64,000 nt of DNA from Saprospiraceae bacterium (GCA_013214355.1 JABSSL010000004.1:62001-126000); one strand, 5' to 3'. Positions 23,500-32,511 are shown, counted from the first letter of the stretch. A program made the numbers and translations. The notes: generated by a model from the letters alone, not told the origin.

Positions 23500-26400
23500 A
23501 TGAATCACCGACAACTCTTAAGTCTATTAAGTGGCTTTCTTTTTGTCTCTTTTTCTTTGCAACTTTCTGCACAAGTTAATGCTCGGCTTTTTCGCCATGC
23601 AGATGTTTCTCAAACCCATATTGCCTTCGTTTATGGAGGAGATATTTGGGTAGTACCCAAAGCAGGTGGATTAGCCGCAAAGCTTAGTTCTCCAGCAGGA
23701 GAGGAGTCTGCGCCAAAATTCTCCCCAGATGGGAAGCAGATTGCTTTTAGTGGTAACTATGATGGGAACACCGATGTGTACGTAGTACCTGCCATGGGGG
23801 GAATCCCCAAACGACTCACCTTTCACGGTATGTCGGATAATGTGTTGGATTGGAGTCCTGACGGGCAAAACATTCTTTTTGCTACTTCCAGATCAAGTGG
23901 ACGGCAGCGTTTTAGCCAATTTTACACGGTACCTTCTGCAGGAGGTATGGCCGAAAAGTTACCATTGGCTTATGGTTCATTTGCGTCCTATTCACCTGAC
24001 GGGCAAAAAATTGCTTTTACCTATACTTCTCGAATTAGCCGTAGCTGGAAGAGGTATCGAGGTGGAGCTACTGCCGATATCTGGACCTACGATTTGAACA
24101 GCAATAAGGCGGAGTTAATCGTAAAGAATGAAGCCAATGATGAATTACCGATGTGGAGTGGAGATAAAGTTTATTTCCTTTCCGATCGTGGCCGCAATAA
24201 GCGCTACAATATCTGGTCTTATGATACCAAGACCAAGAAGACTGCACAGCTGACGAAGTTTAAAGACTATGATGTACATTTTCCTTCCGTTGGACCCTCT
24301 GACTTAGTTTTTGAAGCAGGTGGGAAGTTATATCTGATGAACCTCTCTAATAATAAGTACAAAGAAGTAAAGATCGATGTAGTAAGCGACTTGGCTAGCT
24401 TGGCTCCAAGAACAGAGTCAGTAGCAAACCTAATGTCTAATGCTTGGATTTCACCAGCAGGAAATCGAGTGGTAGTTGAGGCACGAGGAGAACTCTTTTC
24501 CGTACCGGCTAAGGATGGTTATGTGAAAAACCTAACTAATTCCTCTGGGGTGGCCGAACGTTCACCAGCTTGGTCTCCTGATGGTCGTTACATTGCCTAT
24601 TGGAGTGACCGTTCTGGAGAGTATGAATTGACGATGATGGACATGAAAGAGAAAGGTAAAGAAGAGACAATTTCTAGCTATGGGGCTGGCTTTAGATACC
24701 AGTTGTACTGGTCTCCTGATAGTAAGAAATTGGTTTGGACCGAGGGGAATATGAAAATTCGTATGTATGATAGAGATAGCAAGACCACCAAGACGATAGA
24801 TACGGGTCTGGATTTCTTTGAAGGAACCGCCCGTAGTTTCGAAGTGACCTGGTCCAGTGATAGTAAGTGGGTAGCATATTCTCGTACTTCCGATACAGGT
24901 AATAGTGCCATTTATGCCTACGATATTCCAGAGGGAAAATTACATCAATTAACCTCCGGTTTCTATTCCGATCAAAATCCTGCCTTTGATCCTGATGGGA
25001 AGTACCTGTATTTCTCCACCAATAGAAACTTCTCTCCCATGTATGGGGATTTTGATAATTCCTGGACTTATCCTAACGCAACACAGCTTGCTGTAGTCAC
25101 TTTGCGTAAGGACGTTGTCTCTCCGCTTGCTCCTAAGAACGACGAGGTAACCATTAAGGAAGAAGAAAAAGACGAGAAGAAGGAAGACAAGAAAGAGGAG
25201 AAAAAGGAAATGGCTGAGGCTGGTACAGACGCAAAAGACAAGAAAGAGGAAAAGAAAGAAGATCCTAAATTGGAAATTGATCTAGATGGATTTGAGGAAC
25301 GCATTGTAATGCTACCTCCTAGAGCCGGAAATTATGGTGGTCTGCATGCCGTAAAAGGCAAATTGGTTTATGTGCAACTCCCACCAAGTGGATCACAAGG
25401 AGCACAACCCATCGTTAAGTACTTTGATTTTAAAGCGCGAGAAGAGAAGAAGATCATTGATGGAGTGTGGAATTACCAGGTTTCCTCAAATGGCCAAAAA
25501 ATGATGGTTATGCAACGGGGTAAGCTCGGGATCATTAGTGTTGCTCCAGGCCAGAAGGTTAAGAGTCCTTTGCGCACTGGAGAGATGGAAATGACCGTAA
25601 ATCCAAGAGAAGAATGGCAACAAATCTTTAATGATAGTTGGCGTTTTGAAAGAGATTTATTCTATGATACTAATATGCACGGCGTTGACTGGGGGGCTAT
25701 GCGCCAATTGTATGGTAGCCTAGTGAAGGATGCCACTACAAGAGAAGATATTAATTTCATTCTGGGTGAGCTAATCGGTGAATTGAATGCTTCTCACACC
25801 TACCGAGGCGGTGGAGACACTGAGCGTAGCAAACGTAAAAACGTAGGATATTTGGGAATTGATTGGGGGATGAAGAATGGTAAGTTCCAGATCGCAAAGA
25901 TCATCAAAGGAGCGCCATGGGATGCCGAGGTGCGTTCGCCGCTAGCCATGCCTGGGGTAGATGTGAAAGCAGGAGATTATATCCTTTCTGTTAATGGTCG
26001 TAGCCTGGATACTAGCAAAGAACCTTATGCGGCTTTTGAAGGTTTAGCGGGTAAGACGGTAGCCTTAGAGATAAATTCTCACGAGTCAGCGGATAGTGCC
26101 CGTACCGTAGTAGTTAATCTAATGCGAGGAGAGACGCGCCTTCGCCACTTGGCCTGGATCGAAGGAAATCGCAAGCGAGTAGAAGAGGCCACTAATGGCC
26201 AAGTAGGTTATGTGTACGTGCGTAGTACAGGAATTGATGGCCAAAATGAATTGGTGAGACAATTCATGGCGCAATATCGCAAACCGGGTATGATTATCGA
26301 TGAACGCTTCAATAGCGGTGGACAGATCCCGGATCGTTTCATTGAGTTATTGAATAGACCGGCTCTAGCATTCTGGGCAGTTCGTGACGGGCAAAACTGG

Positions 26401-26799
26401 CAATGGCCTCCGGTGGCTCACTTTGGTCCTAAAGCGATGTTGATCAACGGATGGAGTGGATCTGGTGGAGATGCTTTCCCCGACTACTTCCGTAAGGCGG
26501 GCTTAGGACCGATCATTGGCTCCAGGACATGGGGTGGATTGATTGGTATTTCCGGGTCACCTGCCTTGATCGATGGCGGTTCCGTAACGGTACCTACTTT
26601 CAGAATGTACGATCCAGATGGTGAATGGTTTAAGGAAGGATATGGAGTGGCTCCTGATATCGATGTACCTGAAGATCCCACGCAGTTGGCTGCAGGTGTG
26701 GATACTCAACTGGAAAGAGCTATTCAAGAAGTAATGAATGGTCTGAAAAAAGAGCCAGCCATTGGCAAGGAACCAGCTGCGGAGATTCGTAGTAAATAA
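23500..26799 (+). CDS. Tricorn-like S41 peptidase with beta-propeller and PDZ domain
   Basis: 1099 residues. Signal peptide (cleavage near LSAQ), then WD40-like/TolB-type propeller repeats (about 30-530) with many WSPDG/FSPDGK words, a charged insert rich in K and E (about 545-590), a second small beta region, the tricorn C1 helical domain (about 700-760), a PDZ domain (about 780-860: VGYLGIDWGMKNGKFQIAKIIKGAPWDAEV) and the S41 catalytic domain. The nucleophile is in NGWSGSGGDAFPDYF and the substrate loop in IGSRTWGGLIG. The architecture equals tricorn protease, but the signal peptide places it in the periplasm. It would degrade peptides to short fragments. The lysine-rich insert is low complexity and its reverse strand gives a spurious serine-rich ORF. 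Confidence 0.9.
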   Translation: MNHRQLLSLLSGFLFVSFSLQLSAQVNARLFRHADVSQTHIAFVYGGDIWVVPKAGGLAAKLSSPAGEESAPKFSPDGKQIAFSGNYDGNTDVYVVPAMGGIPKRLTFHGMSDNVLDWSPDGQNILFATSRSSGRQRFSQFYTVPSAGGMAEKLPLAYGSFASYSPDGQKIAFTYTSRISRSWKRYRGGATADIWTYDLNSNKAELIVKNEANDELPMWSGDKVYFLSDRGRNKRYNIWSYDTKTKKTAQLTKFKDYDVHFPSVGPSDLVFEAGGKLYLMNLSNNKYKEVKIDVVSDLASLAPRTESVANLMSNAWISPAGNRVVVEARGELFSVPAKDGYVKNLTNSSGVAERSPAWSPDGRYIAYWSDRSGEYELTMMDMKEKGKEETISSYGAGFRYQLYWSPDSKKLVWTEGNMKIRMYDRDSKTTKTIDTGLDFFEGTARSFEVTWSSDSKWVAYSRTSDTGNSAIYAYDIPEGKLHQLTSGFYSDQNPAFDPDGKYLYFSTNRNFSPMYGDFDNSWTYPNATQLAVVTLRKDVVSPLAPKNDEVTIKEEEKDEKKEDKKEEKKEMAEAGTDAKDKKEEKKEDPKLEIDLDGFEERIVMLPPRAGNYGGLHAVKGKLVYVQLPPSGSQGAQPIVKYFDFKAREEKKIIDGVWNYQVSSNGQKMMVMQRGKLGIISVAPGQKVKSPLRTGEMEMTVNPREEWQQIFNDSWRFERDLFYDTNMHGVDWGAMRQLYGSLVKDATTREDINFILGELIGELNASHTYRGGGDTERSKRKNVGYLGIDWGMKNGKFQIAKIIKGAPWDAEVRSPLAMPGVDVKAGDYILSVNGRSLDTSKEPYAAFEGLAGKTVALEINSHESADSARTVVVNLMRGETRLRHLAWIEGNRKRVEEATNGQVGYVYVRSTGIDGQNELVRQFMAQYRKPGMIIDERFNSGGQIPDRFIELLNRPALAFWAVRDGQNWQWPPVAHFGPKAMLINGWSGSGGDAFPDYFRKAGLGPIIGSRTWGGLIGISGSPALIDGGSVTVPTFRMYDPDGEWFKEGYGVAPDIDVPEDPTQLAAGVDTQLERAIQEVMNGLKKEPAIGKEPAAEIRSK

Positions 26800-26819
26800 T
26801 GGTGCGCCTATGGCTTTTT

Positions 26820-26860
26820 GCGGGTGGAAAATCTATCTGGCTTGCTAGACAGGTACCCGC
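26820..26860. repeat. Interspersed hairpin repeat, copy A
   Basis: A 37-base core (26822-26858) recurs at 28496-28532 with a single difference. Ends GCGGGT (26820-26825) and ACCCGC (26855-26860) pair, and an imperfect inner stem CTATCTGGC/GCTAGACAG folds as well. It follows the S41 protease stop by 20 bases. The other copy has T-A where this one has C-G next to the GGGT/ACCC stem, a compensatory change. Confidence 0.75.
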
Positions 26861-26873
26861 AAAGTAGGCTTTA

Positions 26874-26938
26874 GTGGGTGGTTCCTACAGCCATTGTGGG
26901 TGTTTTTTACCCACAATCAAGCCTGGGCTACCACCTAC
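26874..26938. other. Long nested hairpin
   Basis: GTGGGTGGT (26874-26882) pairs with ACCACCTAC (26930-26938, one G-U), then AGCC with GGCT, then a perfect inner stem ATTGTGGGT/ACCCACAAT (26893-26901 with 26909-26917) with a T-rich loop. It lies in the 417-bp gap between the protease and sugar-transporter genes. It may be part of the termination region of the protease mRNA. Confidence 0.6.
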
Positions 26939-26981
26939 AAGGCAAGGCTTCTGTAGTAGCCGATTCCAAATAATCTCGCTC

Positions 26982-27031
26982 AAGGGAGGAGGGAAGACAG
27001 AATACCTTACATTTGTCTTCTTTCCTCCCTT
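26982..27031 (+). terminator. 18-bp stem terminator
   Basis: AAGGGAGGAGGGAAGACA (26982-26999) pairs with the segment 27014-27031; all 18 positions pair if two G-U pairs are allowed on the plus strand. Loop 14 bases, followed by TATTTATTTA-like sequence. It probably ends transcription from the S41 protease gene. The direction of the G-U pairs supports plus-strand RNA. Confidence 0.7.
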
Positions 27032-27088
27032 ATTTATTTAAGAGTATGTATAAAATTAATCCTTTCACTAATATGAACGCCTCTCTTT

Positions 27089-27155
27089 GCCGGGCTTCAG
27101 CTAATTTTTGGGTCGTATCTTCCAGATATGCCCCAAAAATGGAGCTTCACGCGGC
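27089..27155 (+). promoter_or_regulatory. Multi-part palindrome upstream of the sugar transporter
   Basis: Nested pairings around loop TCC (27121-27123): CGTATCT/AGATATG (27114-27120 with 27124-27130, one G-U), ATTTTTGGG/CCCAAAAAT (27104-27112 with 27132-27140), AGCT/AGCT (27099-27102 with 27143-27146) and GCCG/CGGC (27089-27092 with 27152-27155). It ends about 60 bases before the transporter ATG (27217). It may be an operator, a leader-RNA control element or a tiny inverted-repeat element. Confidence 0.5.
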
Positions 27156-27216
27156 TTTGAGATCCATTTCATATTACAAGAAAAACTAAATTTAAACATA
27201 CCCTAACGCCACCTAT

Positions 27217-28473
27217 ATGAAGCGGAATGTTCTAATCATTGGCCTGATATTGTTGACCTTCTTTGTGATTTCCTTCCTGACGAACATGATTGGGCCTTTG
27301 GTGCCAGACATTATCGATAGTTTTGACTTGAGTTTGACCTTGGTCGCTTTGTTGCCTTTTGCTTTCTTTATTGCCTATGGATTAATGTCCATTCCATCCG
27401 GCATGCTCATTGAGCGCTATGGGGAAAAGAAGGTGATCCTGGTAGCTTTCGGATGTGCCTTCTTAGGTGCGTTCTTGTTTGCTTCGGGGCCTTCCTATGG
27501 CATGTATATTGTCTCTTTGTTTTTTATCGGAGCTGGAATGGCCATGCTGCAAGTAGCCATTAACCCCCTTTTGAGGGTAGCTGGTGGAGAATCTAACTTT
27601 GCCTTTAACTCCGTGATAGGGCAACTGTTTTTTGGTTTGGCCTCCTTTCTGAGTCCCTTAATGTATACCTACTTGGTGTTGAATATTGGGAAAGAAGTAG
27701 AAGGCAAAAATGCCATTGTACGCGTTTTGGAAGGAATGGTTCCTGAAAATTTGCCATGGATTTCCTTGTACTGGGTATTTGCGCTAGTCGCACTCCTCAT
27801 GATCGTTATTGTTGCAATCGTACGTTTCCCAAGCGTAGAAAAAAAGGAAGAGGATAAAGCTGGCGCCATTGCGCTTCATCTGGAACTTTTGAAAAACCCC
27901 ACGGTCATCAAATACTTCCTAGCCATCTTTGCTTATGTAGGAACGGAGCAAGGTATTGCCAACTGGATATCCAAATTTCTAGAAACCTACCACGGGGTGG
28001 ATCCTCAAACGACTGGTGCGAGCACTATTTCTTGGTACTGGGGCTTAATGACAGCTGGCGCTTTGTTAGGCCTAGCGTTGCTGAAGGTACTGGATAGTCG
28101 AAAAGTCTTGATTCTATTTACGGGAGCGGCTATGGTATGTTTAGGGATAAGTCTATTTGGGCCTACTCAGATTATCTTGATTACGTTTCCTATGATCGGC
28201 TTCTTCGCTTCTGTCATGTGGTCGGTGATCATTTCTCTGGGGTTAAACTCATTAGAAAGTCATCACGGCTCGGTATCTGGAATCTTAGTAACGGGAATAG
28301 CGGGAGGAGCGATTGTGCCGCTTATCGTTGGTGGCTTAGGAGATGTTTTTGGTTTACAGATGGGAATGCTCTTCCTTTTTGTGACCATGGGATACATTTT
28401 CAGTGTTGGATTCTGGGCTAAACCTTTGGTCACAAACAAAACCATAAAATTAGGTATTGACAACTGGCGCTAG
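27217..28473 (+). CDS. FHS-type sugar transporter (major facilitator superfamily)
   Basis: 418 residues with about twelve membrane spans. LTNMIGPLVPDIIDSFDLSLTLVALLPFAFFIAYGLMSIPSGMLIERYGEKKVIL covers spans one and two with the MFS motif A-like loop (ERYGEKK). MAMLQVAINPLLRVAGGESNFAFNSVIGQLFFGLASFLSP matches the FHS (fucose/galactose/glucose:H+ symporter) family, where NP and the span-four Q/N residues are conserved. It would import a hexose or similar by proton symport. No sugar kinase, hydrolase or regulator gene is next to it, so the substrate remains open. A long palindrome lies in its leader region and a hairpin repeat 22 bases after its stop. Confidence 0.83.
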   Translation: MKRNVLIIGLILLTFFVISFLTNMIGPLVPDIIDSFDLSLTLVALLPFAFFIAYGLMSIPSGMLIERYGEKKVILVAFGCAFLGAFLFASGPSYGMYIVSLFFIGAGMAMLQVAINPLLRVAGGESNFAFNSVIGQLFFGLASFLSPLMYTYLVLNIGKEVEGKNAIVRVLEGMVPENLPWISLYWVFALVALLMIVIVAIVRFPSVEKKEEDKAGAIALHLELLKNPTVIKYFLAIFAYVGTEQGIANWISKFLETYHGVDPQTTGASTISWYWGLMTAGALLGLALLKVLDSRKVLILFTGAAMVCLGISLFGPTQIILITFPMIGFFASVMWSVIISLGLNSLESHHGSVSGILVTGIAGGAIVPLIVGGLGDVFGLQMGMLFLFVTMGYIFSVGFWAKPLVTNKTIKLGIDNWR

Positions 28474-28494
28474 CGGCAGACCAAATCGGATTGG

Positions 28495-28533
28495 TGGGTG
28501 GAAAATCTATCTGACTTGCTAGACAGGTACCCA
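28495..28533. repeat. Interspersed hairpin repeat, copy B
   Basis: Matches copy A (26820-26860) in 36 of 37 core bases. The closing stem here is TGGGT (28495-28499) with ACCCA (28529-28533). Like copy A it lies just downstream of a plus-strand gene. Confidence 0.75.
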
Positions 28534-28543
28534 GAAGTAAAAG

Positions 28544-28583
28544 GAGCGGATATGCATAACGGGTATGCACATCCTTTGCGCTC
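28544..28583. terminator. Bidirectional hairpin between sugar transporter and DoxX genes
   Basis: GAGC/GCTC (28544-28547 with 28580-28583), GGAT/ATCC (28548-28551 with 28571-28574) and GCATA/TATGC (28554-28558 with 28564-28568) are nested. It is placed between convergent genes and 8 bases from the DoxX stop. Confidence 0.6.
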
Positions 28584-28590
28584 AATTTAT

Positions 28591-28989
28591 CTAGGCTATG
28601 ATTTTATTTAGGACAGGTATCTGTGCTCTTTCAATCCACAATGCAATGGCAGAGGTGATGAATACAATAACTGCCATCGTAAATAATGCTCCACCATCAC
28701 CGTTATAATTGATACCTAAGATCGTCAAATGAGAGAAGATCGCACCACTGATCACACCTAAGCTGATCACGGCACCTATCCACGCTGTTCGAGGTACTAA
28801 AAGTAAAATTCCTGCAATCAATTCCACGATTCCAGTTCCAATTCTACCAATTGGTTCCATTCCTAACATAGTGAAGAGTTGGACGGACTCGGGGGCAGCC
28901 GAAAATTTGAAGAAAAGCGTCTGTAAAAGAATAACAGCTGCGATGATTCTACTTACCCAGGAAATAATGTTTTGTGACTTGGTTTTCAT
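28591..28989 (-). CDS. DoxX-family integral membrane protein
   Basis: 132 residues with four membrane spans (about 8-28, 48-65, 72-90 and 102-118). ISWVSRIIAAVILLQTLFFKFSAAPESVQLFTMLG followed by GRIGTGIVELIAGILLLVP fits the DoxX-like family: a conserved F-K-F near the end of span one and G-x-x-E-x-x-x-G in span two. Members are associated with thiosulfate:quinone oxidation or redox balance, but most, including this type, have no proven activity. Single gene, convergent with the sugar transporter; a 222-bp divergent gap separates it from the next gene. Confidence 0.8.
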   Translation of the reverse strand: MKTKSQNIISWVSRIIAAVILLQTLFFKFSAAPESVQLFTMLGMEPIGRIGTGIVELIAGILLLVPRTAWIGAVISLGVISGAIFSHLTILGINYNGDGGALFTMAVIVFITSAIALWIERAQIPVLNKIIA

Positions 28990-29211
28990 GATTGATTGTT
29001 TTTAGTTTCAATAAGATTCTGGACATTTATTTGTCCATTGTTCAGAAATAAAAATGCATAACTAAGCCTTGAAGTTGAGGGGGCAAGTATCGTCGCCAGG
29101 ACACTTTTTAGGCGAAATTGTTAAGGTCAACTTAAAAGGGTATTGGCGCGGACTTTTTCAAGCTAAGATCTTTAGATTAGTATATTATTATCACCCGCTT
29201 AAAAGCTATAG

Positions 29212-30441
29212 ATGAAGTACACCCTCTTCACCATTCTTCTCCTAATATTTGGTTTTTCCACAACCCTAAATGGACAAGGAAAAGATAATTTCACGACCAT
29301 TACGGGGCGAATTCAAGATCTTGAAACTCAAGAACCACTCTCTTTTGCTTCCATTTACCTATTAGGTACAACCGTTGGAACCACCTCGAATACCGAGGGC
29401 GAATTTATTTTTCATATTCCAGCAGACTTGCCTAACGATACCTTGGTCGTTTCTCTGATTGGCTACAACACACTAAAGAAGAGGCTAGCAGACTTGGCAG
29501 CGGATGAAGTATTGCTTCTGGAACAGAATACAGTTGAATTGACCGAAGTGGTGGTGACAGATGAGAAGCGCTTGACCGCAAAAGAAATCGTACAGAAGGC
29601 TTACCGAGCACTCCCGCAAAACTATCCCAATGAACCATACATCCTGGAAGGTTTCGTGAGAGATTTACAAAACGAGGATGACTCCTATGTGGAGTATATG
29701 GAATGCGCAGTAAAGATGAAGTATCAAAGGTATAATTTAGCTAGACGACCGCAGGTGGAACTACAGGCAGTCAGACGAAGCTATATCGCTGACAAACATC
29801 CTTGGAACAAAGGTCAGGAGAGGAAAAATACGATTGTTGATATTGTGGAGGACGAGTTTATTCGGTATAACTATGGCCCCATCAGGGCAAAAAAGGGTTG
29901 GAAGTATGAGGTTGAAAGTGTACTTCCTTTCGATGGTCGATTTGTATATAGAATTACTGCTGTTGACAAACCATTCCAAACGGCTGTTCTGTACATAGAT
30001 ACCGAAAGCTTCGCCTTTGTTAGACTCGAGCTGACTCGCCAAGCCAAGGGAGGACGTTCCTGGCAGCGACGACTGGCAAGTGGTCAGAAACAGGTGTATT
30101 ACAATGTAATATTTGAATATCAGGAGCACGAAGGGAAAATGTATCTGAAATATCAAAAGGAAGAGGATAGTTGGAAGGTCTATAAAAATGCGGAGTCTCC
30201 GAAGTTGCTATTTGTACAAAATCCGAAGAAGGAGCTATTTATCAATAAAGTAATCACTAAAGACGTTGATCAGTACAAATTCAAATCCAATCTTGATATA
30301 ACAGAAAGTGTAGAAGAGCAAGCCCCTGAATATGATCCTTCTTTCTGGCAATACTACAATATCCCCGCACAAACGAAGGAGTTGAGCAAAATTGAAACCT
30401 ACCTAAAATCGGCTGAGCTAGAGATGAAAGAAAAAAAGTGA
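29212..30441 (+). CDS. Carboxypeptidase-regulatory-domain exported protein
   Basis: 409 residues. Signal peptide (cleavage near LNGQG), then a carboxypeptidase-like beta-sandwich (about 30-110: ITGRIQDLETQEPLSFASIYLLGTTVGTTSNTEGEFIFHIPADLPNDTLVVSLIGY). This is followed by EVVVTDEKRLTAKEIVQKAYRALPQNYP, the linker type found in DUF5686-like Bacteroidota proteins, and a beta-rich C-terminal domain (about 150-350) with alternating polar strands. There is no plug or barrel, so it is not a TonB receptor. Probably periplasmic or outer-membrane attached; function unknown. The stop codon is part of the hairpin at 30438-30474. Confidence 0.75.
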   Translation: MKYTLFTILLLIFGFSTTLNGQGKDNFTTITGRIQDLETQEPLSFASIYLLGTTVGTTSNTEGEFIFHIPADLPNDTLVVSLIGYNTLKKRLADLAADEVLLLEQNTVELTEVVVTDEKRLTAKEIVQKAYRALPQNYPNEPYILEGFVRDLQNEDDSYVEYMECAVKMKYQRYNLARRPQVELQAVRRSYIADKHPWNKGQERKNTIVDIVEDEFIRYNYGPIRAKKGWKYEVESVLPFDGRFVYRITAVDKPFQTAVLYIDTESFAFVRLELTRQAKGGRSWQRRLASGQKQVYYNVIFEYQEHEGKMYLKYQKEEDSWKVYKNAESPKLLFVQNPKKELFINKVITKDVDQYKFKSNLDITESVEEQAPEYDPSFWQYYNIPAQTKELSKIETYLKSAELEMKEKK

Positions 30442-30474
30442 GCCAGTGCTAGCTGATTTCTAGCCTTGACTCAC
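30438..30474. terminator. Hairpin overlapping the stop codon
   Basis: GTGAG (30438-30442) with CTCAC (30470-30474), and inner GCTAG (30448-30452) with CTAGC (30460-30464). An A-run precedes it, making a terminator for the minus-strand FG-GAP gene whose stop is 11 bases away, and possibly for both convergent genes. Confidence 0.6.
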
Positions 30475-30484
30475 TCCCTTTACG

Positions 30485-31672
30485 TTATTTTGCAGGCTTG
30501 CCAAACAGCAAGAAATCATGTCCTTGAAAATTACAAAGGTAGAGGTCCATGATACCATCTCCATTGAAATCGGCACTTTCGAGATCAATACCATCGCCCT
30601 TTACGCTGGAGGGATAGACCTGGGCTTCCCCTTTTTGAAATCCTTTAGTTGGTTCATTCATATAGGCCATGTAGCTGTGTCCAAAACCATTCCCGGTTAA
30701 GATATCAAGATCTCCATCTTGATCGACATCTAGGAAATCTCCATCTACGGTATGCATTTTTTCCTGGGGAAGGAGTTTGGCAGTTGCATCTGTAAAGTGA
30801 CCTTTTCCATCATTAATAAAAAGTCGATTCTGGTTGTCTTTGACCTTTCGGAAGTTGACATTCGCAAAGAAAAGATCGAGATCACCATCACCATCGAAGT
30901 CGCCAAAGTCAGCTTCTCGCGTTTCCCATTTTCCTTTCGGATAAGGCAACCTACTTTCCGTTTCATTTACAAACACGCCCGAGCCATTATTTAACAGCAA
31001 TTGATTATCATCTTCGTTGGCAACGATCAAGTCTAAATCGCCGTCGCCATCTATATCCCCTAATTCGAGATCTTGGGTAGTATTGATGTCTGAGGGTAGT
31101 CTTTTGGAAGATTCATCGAGCCAATTGCCTTTGCCATCATTGATTAAACAGAAATTCTGCCCTCCTTGCCCTTGTCGATCGGGCCCATTCCCAATTAGTA
31201 AATCAGGGAATCCATCATTATTTATATCAGCAGTAATGACCGCATTGGAAGTACCGGTCACGGGAAGACGATCAGAAATGTCACGAAAATAGCCTTTGCC
31301 ATCGTTCTCTAGGTACTCATTGACCTGATCATCCTCTGCTACAAAAATGATGTCCAAATCTTTATCTCCGTCAAAGTCAGCAATGGCAATATCCTCAGTA
31401 TCCCCACGGTGGAGGGGTATACGCTGCTGGGATTCATCTGTAAAATTACCGTTACCATCATTAATGAGGAGAATGTTGAAAGCGTGTTCATTCGCTATCA
31501 CGAGGTCTAAATCTCCGTCCCCATCCACGTCTGCCGATTTTGCATCCATGCTTCTGCCTTGCAGACTCATGAGCGGTAGGTTACTAAATGAAACGTCTCT
31601 GAACCACTCACTTTCTTGTCCATGTAGAACAAAGCAGGTCAATAGCAGGAAGAGGCTAATCCTAGTCTTCAT
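30485..31672 (-). CDS. FG-GAP/VCBS-repeat exported protein
   Basis: 395 residues. Signal peptide (cleavage near VLHGQ), then about seven repeats spanning the whole protein, each with a DxDxDGDxDL calcium-binding loop followed by a beta strand (SADVDGDGDLDLVIANEH, IADFDGDKDLDIIFVAED, LGDIDGDGDLDLIVANED, FGDFDGDGDLDLFFANVN, FLDVDQDGDLDILTGNG). This predicts a seven-bladed integrin-alpha-like propeller binding one calcium ion per blade. There is no enzymatic domain or type IX sorting tail. Adhesive or ligand-binding role at the surface is inferred. Followed by a 187-bp gap without visible genes towards 31860. Confidence 0.88.
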   Translation of the reverse strand: MKTRISLFLLLTCFVLHGQESEWFRDVSFSNLPLMSLQGRSMDAKSADVDGDGDLDLVIANEHAFNILLINDGNGNFTDESQQRIPLHRGDTEDIAIADFDGDKDLDIIFVAEDDQVNEYLENDGKGYFRDISDRLPVTGTSNAVITADINNDGFPDLLIGNGPDRQGQGGQNFCLINDGKGNWLDESSKRLPSDINTTQDLELGDIDGDGDLDLIVANEDDNQLLLNNGSGVFVNETESRLPYPKGKWETREADFGDFDGDGDLDLFFANVNFRKVKDNQNRLFINDGKGHFTDATAKLLPQEKMHTVDGDFLDVDQDGDLDILTGNGFGHSYMAYMNEPTKGFQKGEAQVYPSSVKGDGIDLESADFNGDGIMDLYLCNFQGHDFLLFGKPAK

Positions 31673-31859
31673 AAGAATAGTGTATTAGGTGAAAAAATGA
31701 AAGTGGGTATTAATTCAGTGGCGTAGACCGTAAAGTAGCAGAAACAGCATCGCCAAATTGTGGGTGATCCTGCTAAGTTGAAGCTAAATAGAAACGACTT
31801 CTTTCTTTGAGAAAGGTGCGAGCTAGGCAGATAGCGAACTAGTAAATTTTCGACATCAG

Positions 31860-32444
31860 CTATTGAGCTAAGGCTTCTAAGGCTCTTTCGTGGGTTTTCA
31901 CGATGGTTTGTTCAGCGTATTTGAGATTGCTGGCTGACCAGCGCATATAGTTAATCCAGGAAATATAGTTGGGCCAGTCTTTACTCAAAAGAGCGGAGCG
32001 AGCGCTCTGAAGGATACTTTCGTAGTTGCGTTGGGCAGAATAGGCTCCAGCAATGGCAGTGGCTACTTGGAGATCCATCTTGGCTAAATTTTGAGTGGAG
32101 ATGGCAGTATGATAGGCCGCATCACTCAAATGGTTTCCCCCAAGTCCAGTCCAGAAGCTAGGTTGTGGCAGTGTACTCTCGTCCTGATTTTGAGAGAACA
32201 ACTTGGCCAAGTAATCAGCAGAATCCTGCATCATCCGGTGATATTCTAGTTGTGGTTTCACCTGGGCAATATTCTGGGCTAGTTCCTCTTGTAATGTCTG
32301 CTTGATCTGTTCTATGGATTGTCTTTCTTGCCGGTCAACCCATACATCATTCAGGTAAAAGGCAAGAAATACCCCTAGAAAAGTGGGAAAAAGATCCTTG
32401 AAAAGCTTGGTCAGCTGGTCGAATAGTGGGATTCTGGTAGTCAT
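31860..32444 (-). CDS. Single-span membrane protein of unknown function
   Basis: 194 residues. A membrane segment at about 17-32 (FPTFLGVFLAFYLNDVWVD) is followed by a long helical region (about 35-75, coiled-coil-like: RQERQSIEQIKQTLQEELAQNIAQVKPQLEYHRMM) and a second helical part. This layout, a short cytosolic start, one span ending in a conserved N-(D/E)xW, then helices with an early QxIxxxKxxLxxEL pattern, resembles DUF6090-like Bacteroidota proteins. The gene lies 67 bases after the propeller kinase gene on the same strand and may be co-transcribed with it. No function can be given. Confidence 0.65.
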   Translation of the reverse strand: MTTRIPLFDQLTKLFKDLFPTFLGVFLAFYLNDVWVDRQERQSIEQIKQTLQEELAQNIAQVKPQLEYHRMMQDSADYLAKLFSQNQDESTLPQPSFWTGLGGNHLSDAAYHTAISTQNLAKMDLQVATAIAGAYSAQRNYESILQSARSALLSKDWPNYISWINYMRWSASNLKYAEQTIVKTHERALEALAQ

Positions 32445-32511
32445 GGTGAAATCGAGTTTGAAGCGTGATATTGCTTTCAGACAAAATAGTTGCTTTTTGT
32501 CCGCTTGTCCT

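Noticed and set aside
25068-25304. Serine-rich minus-strand ORF
   Set aside because: It is the reverse of the lysine/glutamate-rich insert of the S41 protease and has no independent evidence.
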